From contig NZ_CP100426.1 in the NCBI RefSeq assembly GCF_023151555.2, positions 310,001 through 374,000 on the forward strand: DNA of 64,000 nt, written 5' to 3'. Positions 54,490-63,941 of this stretch are shown piece after piece (the first letter of the stretch is position 1; each line of letters starts with the position of its first letter). The position numbers and the translations under genes are program-made. The stretch is from Photobacterium sp. CCB-ST2H9. GTDB taxonomy: Bacteria > Pseudomonadota > Gammaproteobacteria > Enterobacterales > Vibrionaceae. The notes beneath the pieces are model-generated. The model searched no databases. It had not been told where the DNA came from and saw only the letters and a list, made by a program, of their open reading frames with translations.

Positions 54490-55319
54490 GATTGTCCTTT
54501 CGTTAACCCAAGCATGGTTCTGGCATCATCAGGGGAGGCTATTTCCCGGCCCAGTTCACGGGATAAACGGACAATTCGCTCAACCAGCTGCGCATTACCG
54601 CTGGCTAGTTCGCCACGATGGTAGTAGACGTTATCTTCCAATCCCGTTCTGACATGTCCGCCAAGTAATAAGGTATGCGCATTGATCGGCAACTGATGTT
54701 TCCCGATGGCAAGTGCACTCCAGGTACTGTTTTCCGGTAAGTTATCGATCAAATTTAAGAGGTTTTTTAGCGTGGCAGGGGTACCGCCATGAATGCCCAG
54801 GGCAAGTGAGTACATGGTTGACTCTGGGATTAATCCGGCCGCTAGCAATGCGTTAGCCTCGGAAATGACGCCAGTGTGGTAAACCTCCACTTCGGGGAGA
54901 ATCTGATGTGATTTGAGTGCTTCTGCGAGTTGAGTGTAATCCTGAGGAGCGTTGACAAATGGTTTACTGCCATGGTTAACAGAACCGCAGTTAAAAGATG
55001 CAATTTCGGGACGGAACTCTACGTGGTTCCATGCTGTTTCGATGGGCATCTCGTCAGGAAGGTTGTAGGACGAAGTGCTGAGGTTCAGCAAAATATCGCA
55101 ACGTTCACGTACTTTGGCTACGATCTCTCCCCATATCCCTTTCTCATAACTCGGTTTTCCGTGGATATCCCTGGCATGAATATGCGCGATACAAGCACCG
55201 GCATTCCAGGCTTGATAGGCTGATTCAGCAATTTCGTCCGGCGTGTAGGGCACGCTGGGATGTTTCTGTCTTGAGGTGATACCGCCATTGATCGCTGCGG
55301 TGATCATTAACTTATTCAT
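54486..55319 (-). CDS. Beta-keto acid cleavage enzyme (BKACE, DUF849/Kce family)
   Basis: A 277-residue TIM barrel. It starts KLMITAAINGGITSRQKHPSVPYTPDEIAESAY, with the zinc motif AHIHARD, ELEVYHTG-type and GGHVRTGLEDN near the C-terminus, all family hallmarks. BKACEs exchange acetyl-CoA with a beta-keto acid to give acetoacetate and an acyl-CoA; substrates range from 3-keto-5-aminohexanoate to dehydrocarnitine and beta-ketoadipate. First gene of the operon. The frame extends to 55421 but the family start fits MNKLMITAAI; no strong ribosome site is visible. Confidence 0.9.
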   Translation of the reverse strand: MNKLMITAAINGGITSRQKHPSVPYTPDEIAESAYQAWNAGACIAHIHARDIHGKPSYEKGIWGEIVAKVRERCDILLNLSTSSYNLPDEMPIETAWNHVEFRPEIASFNCGSVNHGSKPFVNAPQDYTQLAEALKSHQILPEVEVYHTGVISEANALLAAGLIPESTMYSLALGIHGGTPATLKNLLNLIDNLPENSTWSALAIGKHQLPINAHTLLLGGHVRTGLEDNVYYHRGELASGNAQLVERIVRLSRELGREIASPDDARTMLGLTKGQS

Positions 55320-55550
55320 GACCGCACATTTTGTCCTGTATGATTGATTTGGATGCATTTTTATGGTTTTAGGACGAAAAGTATTTCGCGAATCGGACAC
55401 ATCTTTATTCAAATCGGACAAGGAAATGGTTGCAGGCGGTCGATTGAATGCAGCAACAGGCGAAGAGGATATTCAGGGCACAGCTGAACCCGGCGCGTTT
55501 AAGACAGGATGAAACTCTTTCCGTTATTGTCAGGCTCAAGATAAAGAGAA

Positions 55551-55575
55551 GCCCGGTCAGAGTGACTGACCGGGC
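55551..55575 (-). terminator. Intrinsic terminator of the 61-residue gene
   Basis: The perfect 10-pair stem GCCCGGTCAG/CTGACCGGGC is followed on the minus strand by TTCTCTTTATCTT. Confidence 0.85.
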
Positions 55576-55597
55576 GGAGGAATTGATGCTGGTGGCG

Positions 55598-55783
55598 CTA
55601 TTCCCCATCATCAGGATAGAAGCGACCTTCCGGCGAGTACGGCTCCCTGTCGTCAACGATACTCTGGTGGCCGCGGATTTCTTTCAGCTGGTTTTCCAGC
55701 ATTCGGACCTGCTGATAGTCCCCATCCTGATATGCGGCGGTGAGGCGTTGTTCGATGTCTTCAATGCGTTCTCGGATACTCAT
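55598..55783 (-). CDS. Hypothetical 61-residue coiled-coil-like protein
   Basis: The product starts MSIRERIEDIEQRLTAAYQ and is a charged helix with heptad-like hydrophobics to about residue 38, then a polar tail with PYSPEGRFYPDDGE. GGAGG precedes the ATG by 6 bases and a terminator follows, so it is an independent small gene. No family recognised; a role as a small cytoplasmic accessory protein is only a guess. Confidence 0.7.
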   Translation of the reverse strand: MSIRERIEDIEQRLTAAYQDGDYQQVRMLENQLKEIRGHQSIVDDREPYSPEGRFYPDDGE

Positions 55784-55980
55784 TGTGACCTCCGACTCAT
55801 GTACAGTGTCGCAATCAGTGTCAGGTGGTGTCTTCCTGACACATCCCAATAACAATCATACTTGAAAATAGCGGTCCTGCTCATTCCGATCGCATTGGTT
55901 CATCCTGCGGGTTTATAAATAACAGGAATAAAAAAACGGGCACGTGAATCATGCCCGTTCAATGTGTCGCTAGGGGGAGG

Positions 55981-57090
55981 TTATACCCCTTGTTCCTGAT
56001 GCAGACGACGGCACGCTTTGCCATCACGATGGAACAAATGACAACGGTAGGCCGGAATACCGACGCTGAGGGTCTCACCTGTGTCCACATCCAGCACATC
56101 CGGCTGACGGAAGATGAAATCGGCATCGACGCCTTTCAGGTTCAGGTAAACCTGAGTTTCATGCCCCAGCTTCTCGACGACCTGAATTTTTCCTTCAACG
56201 ACGGCATCGCCTTGGTCTTCTGTCGTCAGATGTTCAGGGCGAATCCCCAGTGACATGCGGTCACCGCGGGTCACAGTTGTGCCGTCTACCGGAATCCAGA
56301 AGGTGGTTCCGTTGGCAAGCTGCACCATCACGCGATCCGTTTCCACCTGTTCGACGAATACACTCATGAAGTTCATTTTCGGGGAGCCGATAAAGCCTGC
56401 GACGAACCGGTTTTCCGGGTAGTGATAAAGTTCCAGTGGTTTGCCAACCTGAGAGACGGCGCCGCCATCCAGTACAACGATCTTATCGGCCATTGTCATG
56501 GCTTCGACCTGATCATGGGTGACATAAATCATGGTGCTGCCCAGTTGCTTATGCAGCTTCGCGATTTCGATTCGCATCTGGACACGCAGTGCGGCGTCAA
56601 GGTTTGAAAGCGGCTCATCCAGCAGGAAGACATTCGGCTGAGCAACCAGCGTCCGGCCGATTGCGACGCGCTGACGCTGTCCGCCAGACAGTGCTTTGGG
56701 TTTACGTTCCAGTAAATGACCCAGTTGCAGAATATCGGCTGCATGCGCAACGCGCTTCCGGATTTCTTCTTTGTCTGCCCGGGCGAGCTTCATCCCGAAA
56801 GACATGTTGTCAAACAGGTTCAGGTGCGGATACAGGGCATAAGACTGGAAAACCATACCCACGCCACGCTGAGCCGGCGGAATATCGTTCATCCGTTGCT
56901 CTCCGATGTACAGATCGCCGGAAGTGATGTCTTCCAGGCCGGCAATACAGCGCAGCAGTGTTGATTTTCCGCAGCCCGAAGGCCCAACGAAGACCACGAA
57001 TTCGCCTTCTGCAATATCCAGATCGACATTCTTTGATATCAGGTTTTCGCCATAAGCTTTGCAAACATTGCGTAAAGTGACACTCGCCAT
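55981..57090 (-). CDS. malK: Maltose/maltodextrin ABC transporter ATPase MalK
   Basis: A 369-residue ABC ATPase with Walker [10 protein letters not shown] (about 36-44), Q-loop [10 protein letters not shown], signature [13 protein letters not shown] (about 134), Walker [13 protein letters not shown] and H-loop VTHDQ. A C-terminal regulatory OB-type domain (about 235-369) contains GIRPEHL and a region for MalT/EIIA contacts. The start at 57090 has AGAGGTAAG upstream. It energises MalFGK2 and is divergent from malE. Its leader includes an intrinsic terminator. Confidence 0.95.
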   Translation of the reverse strand: MASVTLRNVCKAYGENLISKNVDLDIAEGEFVVFVGPSGCGKSTLLRCIAGLEDITSGDLYIGEQRMNDIPPAQRGVGMVFQSYALYPHLNLFDNMSFGMKLARADKEEIRKRVAHAADILQLGHLLERKPKALSGGQRQRVAIGRTLVAQPNVFLLDEPLSNLDAALRVQMRIEIAKLHKQLGSTMIYVTHDQVEAMTMADKIVVLDGGAVSQVGKPLELYHYPENRFVAGFIGSPKMNFMSVFVEQVETDRVMVQLANGTTFWIPVDGTTVTRGDRMSLGIRPEHLTTEDQGDAVVEGKIQVVEKLGHETQVYLNLKGVDADFIFRQPDVLDVDTGETLSVGIPAYRCHLFHRDGKACRRLHQEQGV

Positions 57091-57167
57091 CCGGCTTACC
57101 TCTATATGTTGTTTCCAGCCCGCGTCGTGGTCATTGCCGGTCGGCGTGCCGATAAAAGTCGGTGAAG

Positions 57168-57220
57168 AAAAAAAAGGGTAGCGCCGAAATGAACGGCAGT
57201 TACTGATAAGGTCGCTACCC
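57168..57220 (-). terminator. Terminator-like hairpin in the malK leader
   Basis: On the minus strand GGGTAGCG pairs with CGCTACCC (8 pairs; loop of about 29 bases with its own short stem) and is followed directly by eight T residues and CTTC. It lies between the MalT-box promoter and the malK start, about 80 bases before the ATG. Confidence 0.65.
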
Positions 57221-57392
57221 ATAATCCACAGGAGAGACTTCCCCAAGCTTTCCCGTAGTGTGCTGATGCCAAGCAATGGACATCAAAGCTGCTGATGTCA
57301 GCAACAGTCAACAATAAAAGACAGTGTTACAGTTGAACAAGCTCAAGCCATGTTGAGGGTGTTGTCATTGTGCGTAAAACTGACTCAGGCAA

Positions 57393-57455
57393 CATCCTCC
57401 TTCAAGGATTCTTCCCGGGGGGATGAGGGGGGATGAGTGTTTGGATCACACTTTA
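57393..57455. promoter_or_regulatory. MalT-box cluster of malK and malE
   Basis: CATCCTCC (57393-57400), GGGGGATGAGG (about 57418-57428) and GGGGGATGAG (about 57428-57437), then TGTTTGGATCACACTTT. Similar order and sequence to the lamB region. Confidence 0.7.
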
Positions 57456-57694
57456 CAACCTGATGTACTGCCTGATGATTTCATTGCAAGTAGTATGTGC
57501 GTCCCGTCACGAATAGGGCTCGTTTTTAGATCAGGGTCACTGAACGTGATGATGATGATCACGCTTTTCACTATCCATGATGGGGGGCGTAGCGCTTAGG
57601 ATGATGCCCTATAAGAATGACTGATAGATGATAGAGGCTGGAAAATGTGTTGTCAGTTCACGCTGCAACGATAACCATCTGGAAGGATATAACA

Positions 57695-58876
57695 ATGAAG
57701 AAAGTCCTCAGTACTGTCGCACTCTGCACCCTTGCCGCACTTGGTTCTGTCTCAGCTCATGCAGCAATTGAGGAAGGCCAGCTGACCATTTGGATTAATG
57801 GTGATAAAGGCTACAACGGTCTGGCGGAAGTCGGTAAACAGTTTGAAGCTGACACTGGCATCAAAGTGACTGTTGAGCACCCGGATAAGCTGGAAGAGAA
57901 ATTCCCTCAGCTTGCCTCAACGGGAGACGGTCCGGATATCGTATTCTGGGCACACGATCGCTTTGGCGGTTATGCGCAGGCGGGTTTGCTGACTGAAGTG
58001 AAACCATCTGACGAGTTCCGCAGCAAGTTCGCGGATTTCACCTGGGATGCCGTGTCTTATAACGGGAAGTACGTCGGCTATCCGGTCGCGGTTGAAGCAT
58101 TGTCGCTTATCTACAACAAAGATTTACTGCCAACACCACCAAAGAACTGGGAAGACGTGGCTGCACTGGACGCCAAGCTGAAAAAACAGGGCAAACGCGC
58201 CATCATGTGGAACCTGCAGGAACCTTTCTTCACCTGGCCTCTGCTTGCAGCAGATGGTGGTTATGCCTTCAAATTTACCGCATCCGGTTATGATGCCAAA
58301 GATGTGGGTGTCAATAATGCCGGTGCGAAGCGTTCAATGAACTTCGTGAAGAGTCTGGTTGAAAAAGGTGTCATTGCTCCAGATGTGAACTACGCCATCG
58401 CCGAAGCTGGTTTCAACAAAGGTGAAGTGGCGATGACCATTAATGGTCCATGGTCCTGGGCAAACATTGATAAAGCCGGCATCAATTATGGTGTTGCCAT
58501 GCTGCCGAAACTGAATGGCAATCCTTCCAAACCTTTTGTCGGTGTGTTGACTGCGGGTATCAGCTCTGCATCACCAAACAAAGACCTGGCTGTTGAGTTT
58601 CTGGAGAACTACCTGCTGACCAGCGACGGCTTGCGTAGAGTGAACAATGATACACCGCTGGGCGCGGTTGCGCTGAACGCTTTCCAGGAGGAACTGAGTT
58701 CAGATGCACGAATTGCTGCGACCATGGGGAATGCGATGAACGGCGAAATTATGCCGAATATCCCGCAAATGTCTTCTTTCTGGTATGCAGAAAAAGCAGC
58801 AATTAATAACGTTGTAAACGGTCGTCAGTCTGTGGATGAAGCACTGAATACTGTTGCTGACCGAATGACCAAGTAA
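57695..58876 (+). CDS. malE: Maltose/maltodextrin-binding protein MalE
   Basis: A 393-residue periplasmic solute-binding protein. The signal peptide ends at [27 protein letters not shown], which is the MalE N-terminal pattern, and [18 protein letters not shown] is in the hinge/ligand lobe. It delivers maltodextrins to MalFGK2. The start MKKVLST is preferred; a longer frame begins at 57647. GGAAGGAT lies just before it. The hairpin after the stop probably favours malE over malFG expression. Confidence 0.95.
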   Translation: MKKVLSTVALCTLAALGSVSAHAAIEEGQLTIWINGDKGYNGLAEVGKQFEADTGIKVTVEHPDKLEEKFPQLASTGDGPDIVFWAHDRFGGYAQAGLLTEVKPSDEFRSKFADFTWDAVSYNGKYVGYPVAVEALSLIYNKDLLPTPPKNWEDVAALDAKLKKQGKRAIMWNLQEPFFTWPLLAADGGYAFKFTASGYDAKDVGVNNAGAKRSMNFVKSLVEKGVIAPDVNYAIAEAGFNKGEVAMTINGPWSWANIDKAGINYGVAMLPKLNGNPSKPFVGVLTAGISSASPNKDLAVEFLENYLLTSDGLRRVNNDTPLGAVALNAFQEELSSDARIAATMGNAMNGEIMPNIPQMSSFWYAEKAAINNVVNGRQSVDEALNTVADRMTK

Positions 58877-58887
58877 ACTTACCTATC

Positions 58888-58909
58888 GGAGCAGGCAGTC
58901 GTCTGCTCC
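58888..58909 (+). terminator. malE-malF intergenic hairpin
   Basis: GGAGCAG/CTGCTCC, 7 pairs with an 8-base loop, followed by TTCCTC. It probably acts as a partial terminator or stabiliser giving more MalE than MalF/MalG. Confidence 0.55.
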
Positions 58910-58937
58910 TTCCTCTGACGTACTGCGAGGAATGCTG

Positions 58938-60524
58938 ATGCAGTCTCATCCTGTTGCCGAACTGGCGCTTGACGCTACCGATATGACAAAAAATTCAACA
59001 ACCAAGCCTGCATTAAGAACCTGGTTCAAGTGGGCAGCGCTGGGGGGAATCAGCGCCATCAATGGTTACGCCATGATTCTGATGTATGCGCGTTCAGAGT
59101 ATGCGTTTGCATTGCTGACGCTGATTCTGACCTCACTGGGTGTGTATGTCTTTGCCCGAAAGCGGACCTATGCCCATCGCTACATTTTCCCGGGCATTGC
59201 CGGCATGATTTTATTCATCATTTTCCCGCTGACTTATACAGTGAGTCTGGCATTCACCAATTACAGCGGTACGAATCAGCTGAGTTTTGAGCGGGCGCAG
59301 TCTGTTCTGATGGAGCAAAGTTTTCAGTCAGGACAAGGGTATAACTTTTCGCTGTACGGAAACGACGGTCAGTATCAGTTGGCACTGGAAACGGACGAAG
59401 GAATTTATCTCAGTGATGGCCTTGATCTGAACGCATTACCCGGTTCACTGAATCTTCACCCTGCATCCGCGCCATCTGCCGGGAAAGCGCCTCTGAAAAT
59501 GGTGATTCAGCATCGTCAGCAGCTCAGTGCACTGACAGTTGTCTTACCTGATGGCGAACAGCTGACGATGTCGGGGTTAAGGAAGTTTGCAGCCAGTGAG
59601 CCGCTTTATCAGCTTCAGAGTGATGGCGAAACGCTGGTGAATCAGAAAACCCAGGCTGTGTATCAGCCGAACTGGGAAATCGGTTTTTATCAGCAGGTTG
59701 ATGAAGCAGGGCAGTTTATCGGCCAGCCGCTCTCTCCCGGGTTCATCGTGAATATTGGCTGGGATAATTTTACCCGTATCTTTACTGACCCCGGAATTCA
59801 GGGACCTTTCATCAGTATCTTTGTCTGGACAGTCTTGTTCTCCGGACTGACGGTTGTTTTCACGCTGGCTGTGGGGGTGGTGCTGGCACAGGTCGTATCC
59901 TGGGAAGCGCTCAAGGGGCGTGGTGTTTACCGTGTGTTGCTCATTTTACCTTATGCGGTTCCGGCATTTATCTCGATTCTGATTTTTAAGGGCTTGTTTA
60001 ATCAAAGCTTTGGTGAAATTAATCAGGTGTTAGAAGGGCTGTTCGGTCTGAGTCCGTCATGGTTTACCGATCCATTCCTGGCTAAGACAATGATCCTGAT
60101 TGTAAATACCTGGCTGGGTTATCCTTACATGATGATTCTGGCCATGGGGCTGCTGAAAGCGATCCCGGATGACTTGTACGAGGCGTCCGCGATGGATGGC
60201 GCAGGGCCGCTGGATAATTTCTTCCGCATTACCTTGCCAATGCTGGTGAAACCAATGATCCCGCTGTTGATCGCGACCTTTGCGTTCAATTTCAATAACT
60301 TTGTTCTGATCCAGCTGCTGACGAACGGTGCACCGGACATGCTGGGCACCAGTGTGCCGGCCGGGCATACAGACTTGCTGGTGAGCTATACCTACAGGAT
60401 TGCCTTCGAAGGTTCCGGTGGTCAGGACTTTGGTCTGGCAGGGGCGATAGCAACACTGATCTTCTTGCTGGTCGGCGGTTTATCGCTGCTGAATATGAAA
60501 TTCTCAAAACTGGATCTTGAGTAA
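58938..60524 (+). CDS. malF: Maltose ABC transporter permease MalF
   Basis: A 528-residue inner-membrane permease with about eight membrane segments. A large periplasmic loop lies between segments 3 and 4 (about 100-270), as usual for MalF. The EAA loop reads [25 protein letters not shown] 58938 has GAGGAATG spacing; the ATG 6 bases upstream is too close to the site. MalG follows 11 bases on. Confidence 0.95.
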   Translation: MQSHPVAELALDATDMTKNSTTKPALRTWFKWAALGGISAINGYAMILMYARSEYAFALLTLILTSLGVYVFARKRTYAHRYIFPGIAGMILFIIFPLTYTVSLAFTNYSGTNQLSFERAQSVLMEQSFQSGQGYNFSLYGNDGQYQLALETDEGIYLSDGLDLNALPGSLNLHPASAPSAGKAPLKMVIQHRQQLSALTVVLPDGEQLTMSGLRKFAASEPLYQLQSDGETLVNQKTQAVYQPNWEIGFYQQVDEAGQFIGQPLSPGFIVNIGWDNFTRIFTDPGIQGPFISIFVWTVLFSGLTVVFTLAVGVVLAQVVSWEALKGRGVYRVLLILPYAVPAFISILIFKGLFNQSFGEINQVLEGLFGLSPSWFTDPFLAKTMILIVNTWLGYPYMMILAMGLLKAIPDDLYEASAMDGAGPLDNFFRITLPMLVKPMIPLLIATFAFNFNNFVLIQLLTNGAPDMLGTSVPAGHTDLLVSYTYRIAFEGSGGQDFGLAGAIATLIFLLVGGLSLLNMKFSKLDLE

Positions 60525-60535
60525 GGGAAAAACAC

Positions 60536-61426
60536 ATGGCTATGGTACAAGCTAAATCTTTGAAATACAGGGTATGGGCGACACATATCGCAATGTGGTG
60601 TTTCCTTGCTCTCATCATGTTGCCGCTGCTGATGGTCGTCGCGATCTCGTTCCGGGAAGGGAACTACGCTTCAGGTGAGCTGATTCCAAGCGATCCATCC
60701 TTAGAGCACTGGAAACTGGCGCTGGGCATTGCAATTGAACATGCCGACGGGAGCAAGACGCTGCCTCCGTTCCCGGTCCTGACCTGGCTGTGGAATTCGG
60801 TGAAAGTTGCGGGACTGACTGCCATTGGTATTGTGGCATTGTCCACAACCTGTGCTTACGCTTTTGCCCGTATGAAGTTTGTCGGAAAAAGCCATATTCT
60901 GCGTGCTATGCTGATATTGCAGATGTTTCCGCCAGTACTGGCACTGGTTGCGCTCTATGCATTGTTTGACCGGCTGGGTGCTTATGTCCCATTCCTTGGA
61001 ATGAATACGCACGGCGGTGTGATCTTTGCTTATATGGGAGGTATTGCGCTGCACGTATGGACAATCAAAGGCTATTTTGAGTCGATTGATGCGTCACTTG
61101 AAGAAGCGGCGGCACTGGATGGCGCGACACCGTGGCAGGCTTTCAGGCTGGTTTTATTGCCGCTTTCTGTACCTATCCTTGCTGTCGTGTTTATTCTTTC
61201 ATTCATTGCCGCAGTTACAGAAGTTCCTGTTGCATCCTTGTTGTTACGTGATGTAAATTCCTACACATTAGCTGTTGGAATGCAGCAATATTTGTATCCG
61301 CAGAATTACTTATGGGGTGACTTCGCGGCAGCCGCTGTGTTGTCTGCGATGCCAATCACCATCGTATTTTTGCTGGCCCAGAAGTTTCTTGTCGGTGGTT
61401 TAACTGCCGGCGGGGTAAAGGGATAA
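60536..61426 (+). CDS. malG: Maltose ABC transporter permease MalG
   Basis: A 296-residue permease with six membrane segments and the EAA loop [25 protein letters not shown]. It ends in a Gly-rich C-terminus ([12 protein letters not shown]), which in E. coli MalG reaches into the maltose site. Last gene of malEFG; no malT, malP or malQ is seen in the window. Confidence 0.95.
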   Translation: MAMVQAKSLKYRVWATHIAMWCFLALIMLPLLMVVAISFREGNYASGELIPSDPSLEHWKLALGIAIEHADGSKTLPPFPVLTWLWNSVKVAGLTAIGIVALSTTCAYAFARMKFVGKSHILRAMLILQMFPPVLALVALYALFDRLGAYVPFLGMNTHGGVIFAYMGGIALHVWTIKGYFESIDASLEEAAALDGATPWQAFRLVLLPLSVPILAVVFILSFIAAVTEVPVASLLLRDVNSYTLAVGMQQYLYPQNYLWGDFAAAAVLSAMPITIVFLLAQKFLVGGLTAGGVKG

Positions 61427-61912
61427 AAATAAGAAAATGGCCCATGTTCACTTAGGGTGGGCCAATCCCCCGGAGTTGAAGCCTTAACATTTGGTTTGGC
61501 CGCCGATCAGTTAAGTCACTTCACCCACATTATTGGCGTTGCTGCATAGCTGGACTTGCGCTTTGTTCTGAACAAAACAGCAGGTTGATTTGGTAACCAA
61601 AGCCCGGTGTTTTCACCGGGCTTTTTTATTATTTTGTTTTTTTGTATCGGTAAAAGCAGGCTTCTCGTGCTGACGTACATCAAGCAAACCGTGGGTATAA
61701 GCAACTTGGATGAAACGCCGAGATTCCATCTGAAACATGTCCGGTTTCAGAACAGGGGATGAGGGGATGGATGGACAAAGAGAAAGGCAGTAGAGCTGAC
61801 AGAAGCAGGCTAGTTAGACGTATTTCGGTGTGAACAATTTCTTGTGCACACCGAAAATAAAACACCACCTGTAAAAGTGGCACTTTGAAGATTTCAAATG
61901 TCCGGCATGGTT
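61427..61912. other. Intergenic region after malG
   Basis: It contains a TGGCCCA/TGGGCCA hairpin (61438-61464) and the terminator at 61600. A 62-codon and a 67-codon minus-strand frame overlap the terminator region and look spurious. No repeat or IS end could be supported. Confidence 0.5.
61600..61636 (+). terminator. Strong intrinsic terminator of malEFG
   Basis: AAGCCCGGTG pairs with CACCGGGCTT around TTTT, followed by TTTTATTATTTTG. Confidence 0.9.
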
Positions 61913-63151
61913 TCAGACGATCTGATTTCTGCCATTTTGCTTGGCTTTATACAGCGCTTTGTCCGCCACTTTCAGAACATTGGCCGTTCTGGAATCTTCC
62001 TGACTGTCGGCGACACCAATACTCACTGTAATTTGCACGGTTTCCTGATTTTTCGTAGTGCCGCGTTTCCTTTTGCCTTCGACATCATTCAACGGGCGTG
62101 TCTCAATATCCCGGATATGCATCGGATAGTTCGCGATAGCTTCACGTAATTCTTCCAAAGCCTCTAAACACTGGTTTTTACGCTTTCCTTTGAAAAGAAT
62201 GGTGAATTCTTCTCCGCCATACCGATAGACATCGGCTTTGATGTTGATATTCAGCAAAAACTGCGCAACCAGCCGAAGGACATCATCCCCGGTTTTGTGG
62301 CCGTATTGATCATTAAACTGCTTGAAGTGATCAACATCCAGCATCGCAAGTGTATAGGTTCTGCCCAGATGCTTCAGTTCTGTTTCCATGGCCCGCCGGC
62401 CCGGAATCCCTGTCAGCGGATCAATAAATGCCAGCTCATGAGAACAGGACATCAGATTCAGCAAAAGCAGGCCGGACGCAACGGTAAAAGCAACACTGGA
62501 AATAAAAGGCTGCTGAAACTGGGCCAAGGTGAGCCCGGAAAACAGCAGACAGATAAATGTTGCCTGATCATAGCCCTGATTACGTTTCAGGATGATTGAA
62601 GCACTGGCACAGCTCAGCGACAGCAGCATTAAGATCAACACTAACGGTAAAGGTGAGAAGTCACCCAAAGTGTAGAAATAGGTTTGCCACATTTCTGTGT
62701 CCTGGTTGGGTTCAACATGCTTGACGAGCAGCCACCCCCAGGAGATCTGAAGACCGAGTACGGCCAGATAAATCAACCCGAAACGCGAGAAAAGCCGTCG
62801 CTCGGGGATGAAATGAAGCTGAAACAGGTTCAAAGGCAGCAATATTGCCAGCAAGATATAAGTCAGCCCGGTTTTTGACTGAGCAAGCGGCGTTTGCAGA
62901 TTCTGCTGGATCAGGTAATAGGCAAGCAGCATCAGCATCGCGCTGATTCCTGTTTTACTCTGATTGAACGGCTGGCACAGCATCATGACCAGGCTCAACA
63001 GGATGTAGGGAAGCAGCAGCAACACTTCAATATGCTGTGACATAAAAGCCACAATATCGCCGTGTACAGCAAACGTGCCTGTAACGAGTGCTAAAGGCAT
63101 CGCGAAACGCATTTTAGCATTTCTAAATACTGAGAATGAAAATGGTTGCAT
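61913..63151 (-). CDS. Membrane-bound diguanylate cyclase (GGDEF)
   Basis: A 412-residue protein with about eight hydrophobic segments in the first 240 residues. A GGDEF domain follows with LTGIPGRRAMETEL, LDVDHFKQFNDQYGHKTGDDVLR, the active site RYGGEEFTILF (about 310) and the end ISIGVADS. GGEEF is an active-site variant compatible with cyclase activity. No RxxD inhibitory site is obvious. It makes c-di-GMP, while the EAL gene some 17 kb away breaks it down. AGGGA lies before ATG 63151. Confidence 0.9.
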   Translation of the reverse strand: MQPFSFSVFRNAKMRFAMPLALVTGTFAVHGDIVAFMSQHIEVLLLLPYILLSLVMMLCQPFNQSKTGISAMLMLLAYYLIQQNLQTPLAQSKTGLTYILLAILLPLNLFQLHFIPERRLFSRFGLIYLAVLGLQISWGWLLVKHVEPNQDTEMWQTYFYTLGDFSPLPLVLILMLLSLSCASASIILKRNQGYDQATFICLLFSGLTLAQFQQPFISSVAFTVASGLLLLNLMSCSHELAFIDPLTGIPGRRAMETELKHLGRTYTLAMLDVDHFKQFNDQYGHKTGDDVLRLVAQFLLNINIKADVYRYGGEEFTILFKGKRKNQCLEALEELREAIANYPMHIRDIETRPLNDVEGKRKRGTTKNQETVQITVSIGVADSQEDSRTANVLKVADKALYKAKQNGRNQIV

Positions 63152-63280
63152 TACAATATTCCCTGTCAAGGAGATATCATAGCTAACTTGATGCTTAATC
63201 CCAACAAATTTGAATGCCTGTATGAAATATGTCTGGTTAATATAAGGTACTGAATCATGGGCTATAGCTATAGAATGAAA

Positions 63281-63302
63281 AAGCCCTGCAAGATGCGGGG
63301 CT
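63281..63302 (-). terminator. Intrinsic terminator after the DUF1415 gene
   Basis: Minus strand AGCCCCGCA/TGCAGGGCT with a 3-base loop and one bulge, followed by TTTTTC. It lies 7 bases from the DUF1415 stop. Confidence 0.75.
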
Positions 63303-63308
63303 GCAATG

Positions 63309-63854
63309 TTAGTTTTTGCTAATTAAATAAGGGAAAAGGCGACGGATTTCTTCATCCGTGAGCGCGTTCATTTTTTCTATATTCCGCTCCGGTATAGCAT
63401 CCGGATCGGGATAATGCGCCAGCACTTTTTCCATACTGTCTTCTCGAATTAAATGGAAGATTGGATAGGGTGCACGGTTAGTCAGGTTCTCAGCATCATC
63501 GGGTGCTGCACCATAGAAACAGTAATCAGGATGAAAACTTGCCACCTGATAGATACCTTCTTTTCCACACTGGCTGATTAGCGCCTCTACCATATCAAGA
63601 AACTGATTGTACTCGTCAAAATCCTGTAAAAGGTTCGGACAAACGACAAGGCTGGTATCAAGATCACATGCTGGGGTGTCATCCAGCCGTTTTATTTCTT
63701 GATAAATACCTTCCAGAAGTGCTTCCAGAGAATCAGTTTCATAAACAGCAATACGAATCTGTTCATTTCTTCGTGGCTTTGCTGCAAAAGGACACAAGTT
63801 TAGTCCAATGACAACTTCATCAAGCCATTGTTCAACTTTGAGGAGATAAGACAT
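63309..63854 (-). CDS. DUF1415 protein
   Basis: A 181-residue cytoplasmic protein. N-terminal VEQWLDEVVIGLNLCPFAAKP and central ASFHPDYCFYGAAPDDAENLTNRAPYPIFHLIRE are the conserved blocks of the DUF1415 family. Function unknown; the conserved Cys/His set suggests a metal or redox site. Independent gene, with a terminator. Confidence 0.9.
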   Translation of the reverse strand: MSYLLKVEQWLDEVVIGLNLCPFAAKPRRNEQIRIAVYETDSLEALLEGIYQEIKRLDDTPACDLDTSLVVCPNLLQDFDEYNQFLDMVEALISQCGKEGIYQVASFHPDYCFYGAAPDDAENLTNRAPYPIFHLIREDSMEKVLAHYPDPDAIPERNIEKMNALTDEEIRRLFPYLISKN

Positions 63855-63903
63855 GAGGCACCAGACTACTAACGTGTTACTCAGGTTGGATAGGGTATGA
63901 TTT

Positions 63904-63933
63904 GAGCCAGAACGATATGGTTCGTCCTGGCTC
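63904..63933 (-). terminator. Hairpin after the gene at the right edge
   Basis: GAGCCAG and CTGGCTC form an inverted repeat with inner GAAC/GTTC, about 10 bases beyond the stop at 63942. The U-tract is absent. Confidence 0.4.
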
Positions 63934-63941
63934 TTGGTTTA

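Larger units (their letters stand above)
57091..57694. other. Divergent malK / malE regulatory region
   Basis: It carries the MalT-box cluster and the malK leader terminator. The malE side also has a small CGTGAT/ATCACG hairpin at 57545-57563 and a GGAAGGAT ribosome site. No confident protein frame. Confidence 0.6.

Noticed and set aside
57545..57563. CGTGAT...ATCACG as a CRP site upstream of malE
   Set aside because: The half-sites are 9 rather than 6 bases apart; it is more likely a small hairpin.
61427..61600. Possible insertion-sequence remnant after malG
   Set aside because: No inverted repeat ends, target duplication or transposase fragment could be identified.
61516..61704. 62-codon minus-strand frame
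   Set aside because: It runs through the malEFG terminator region and has no ribosome site.
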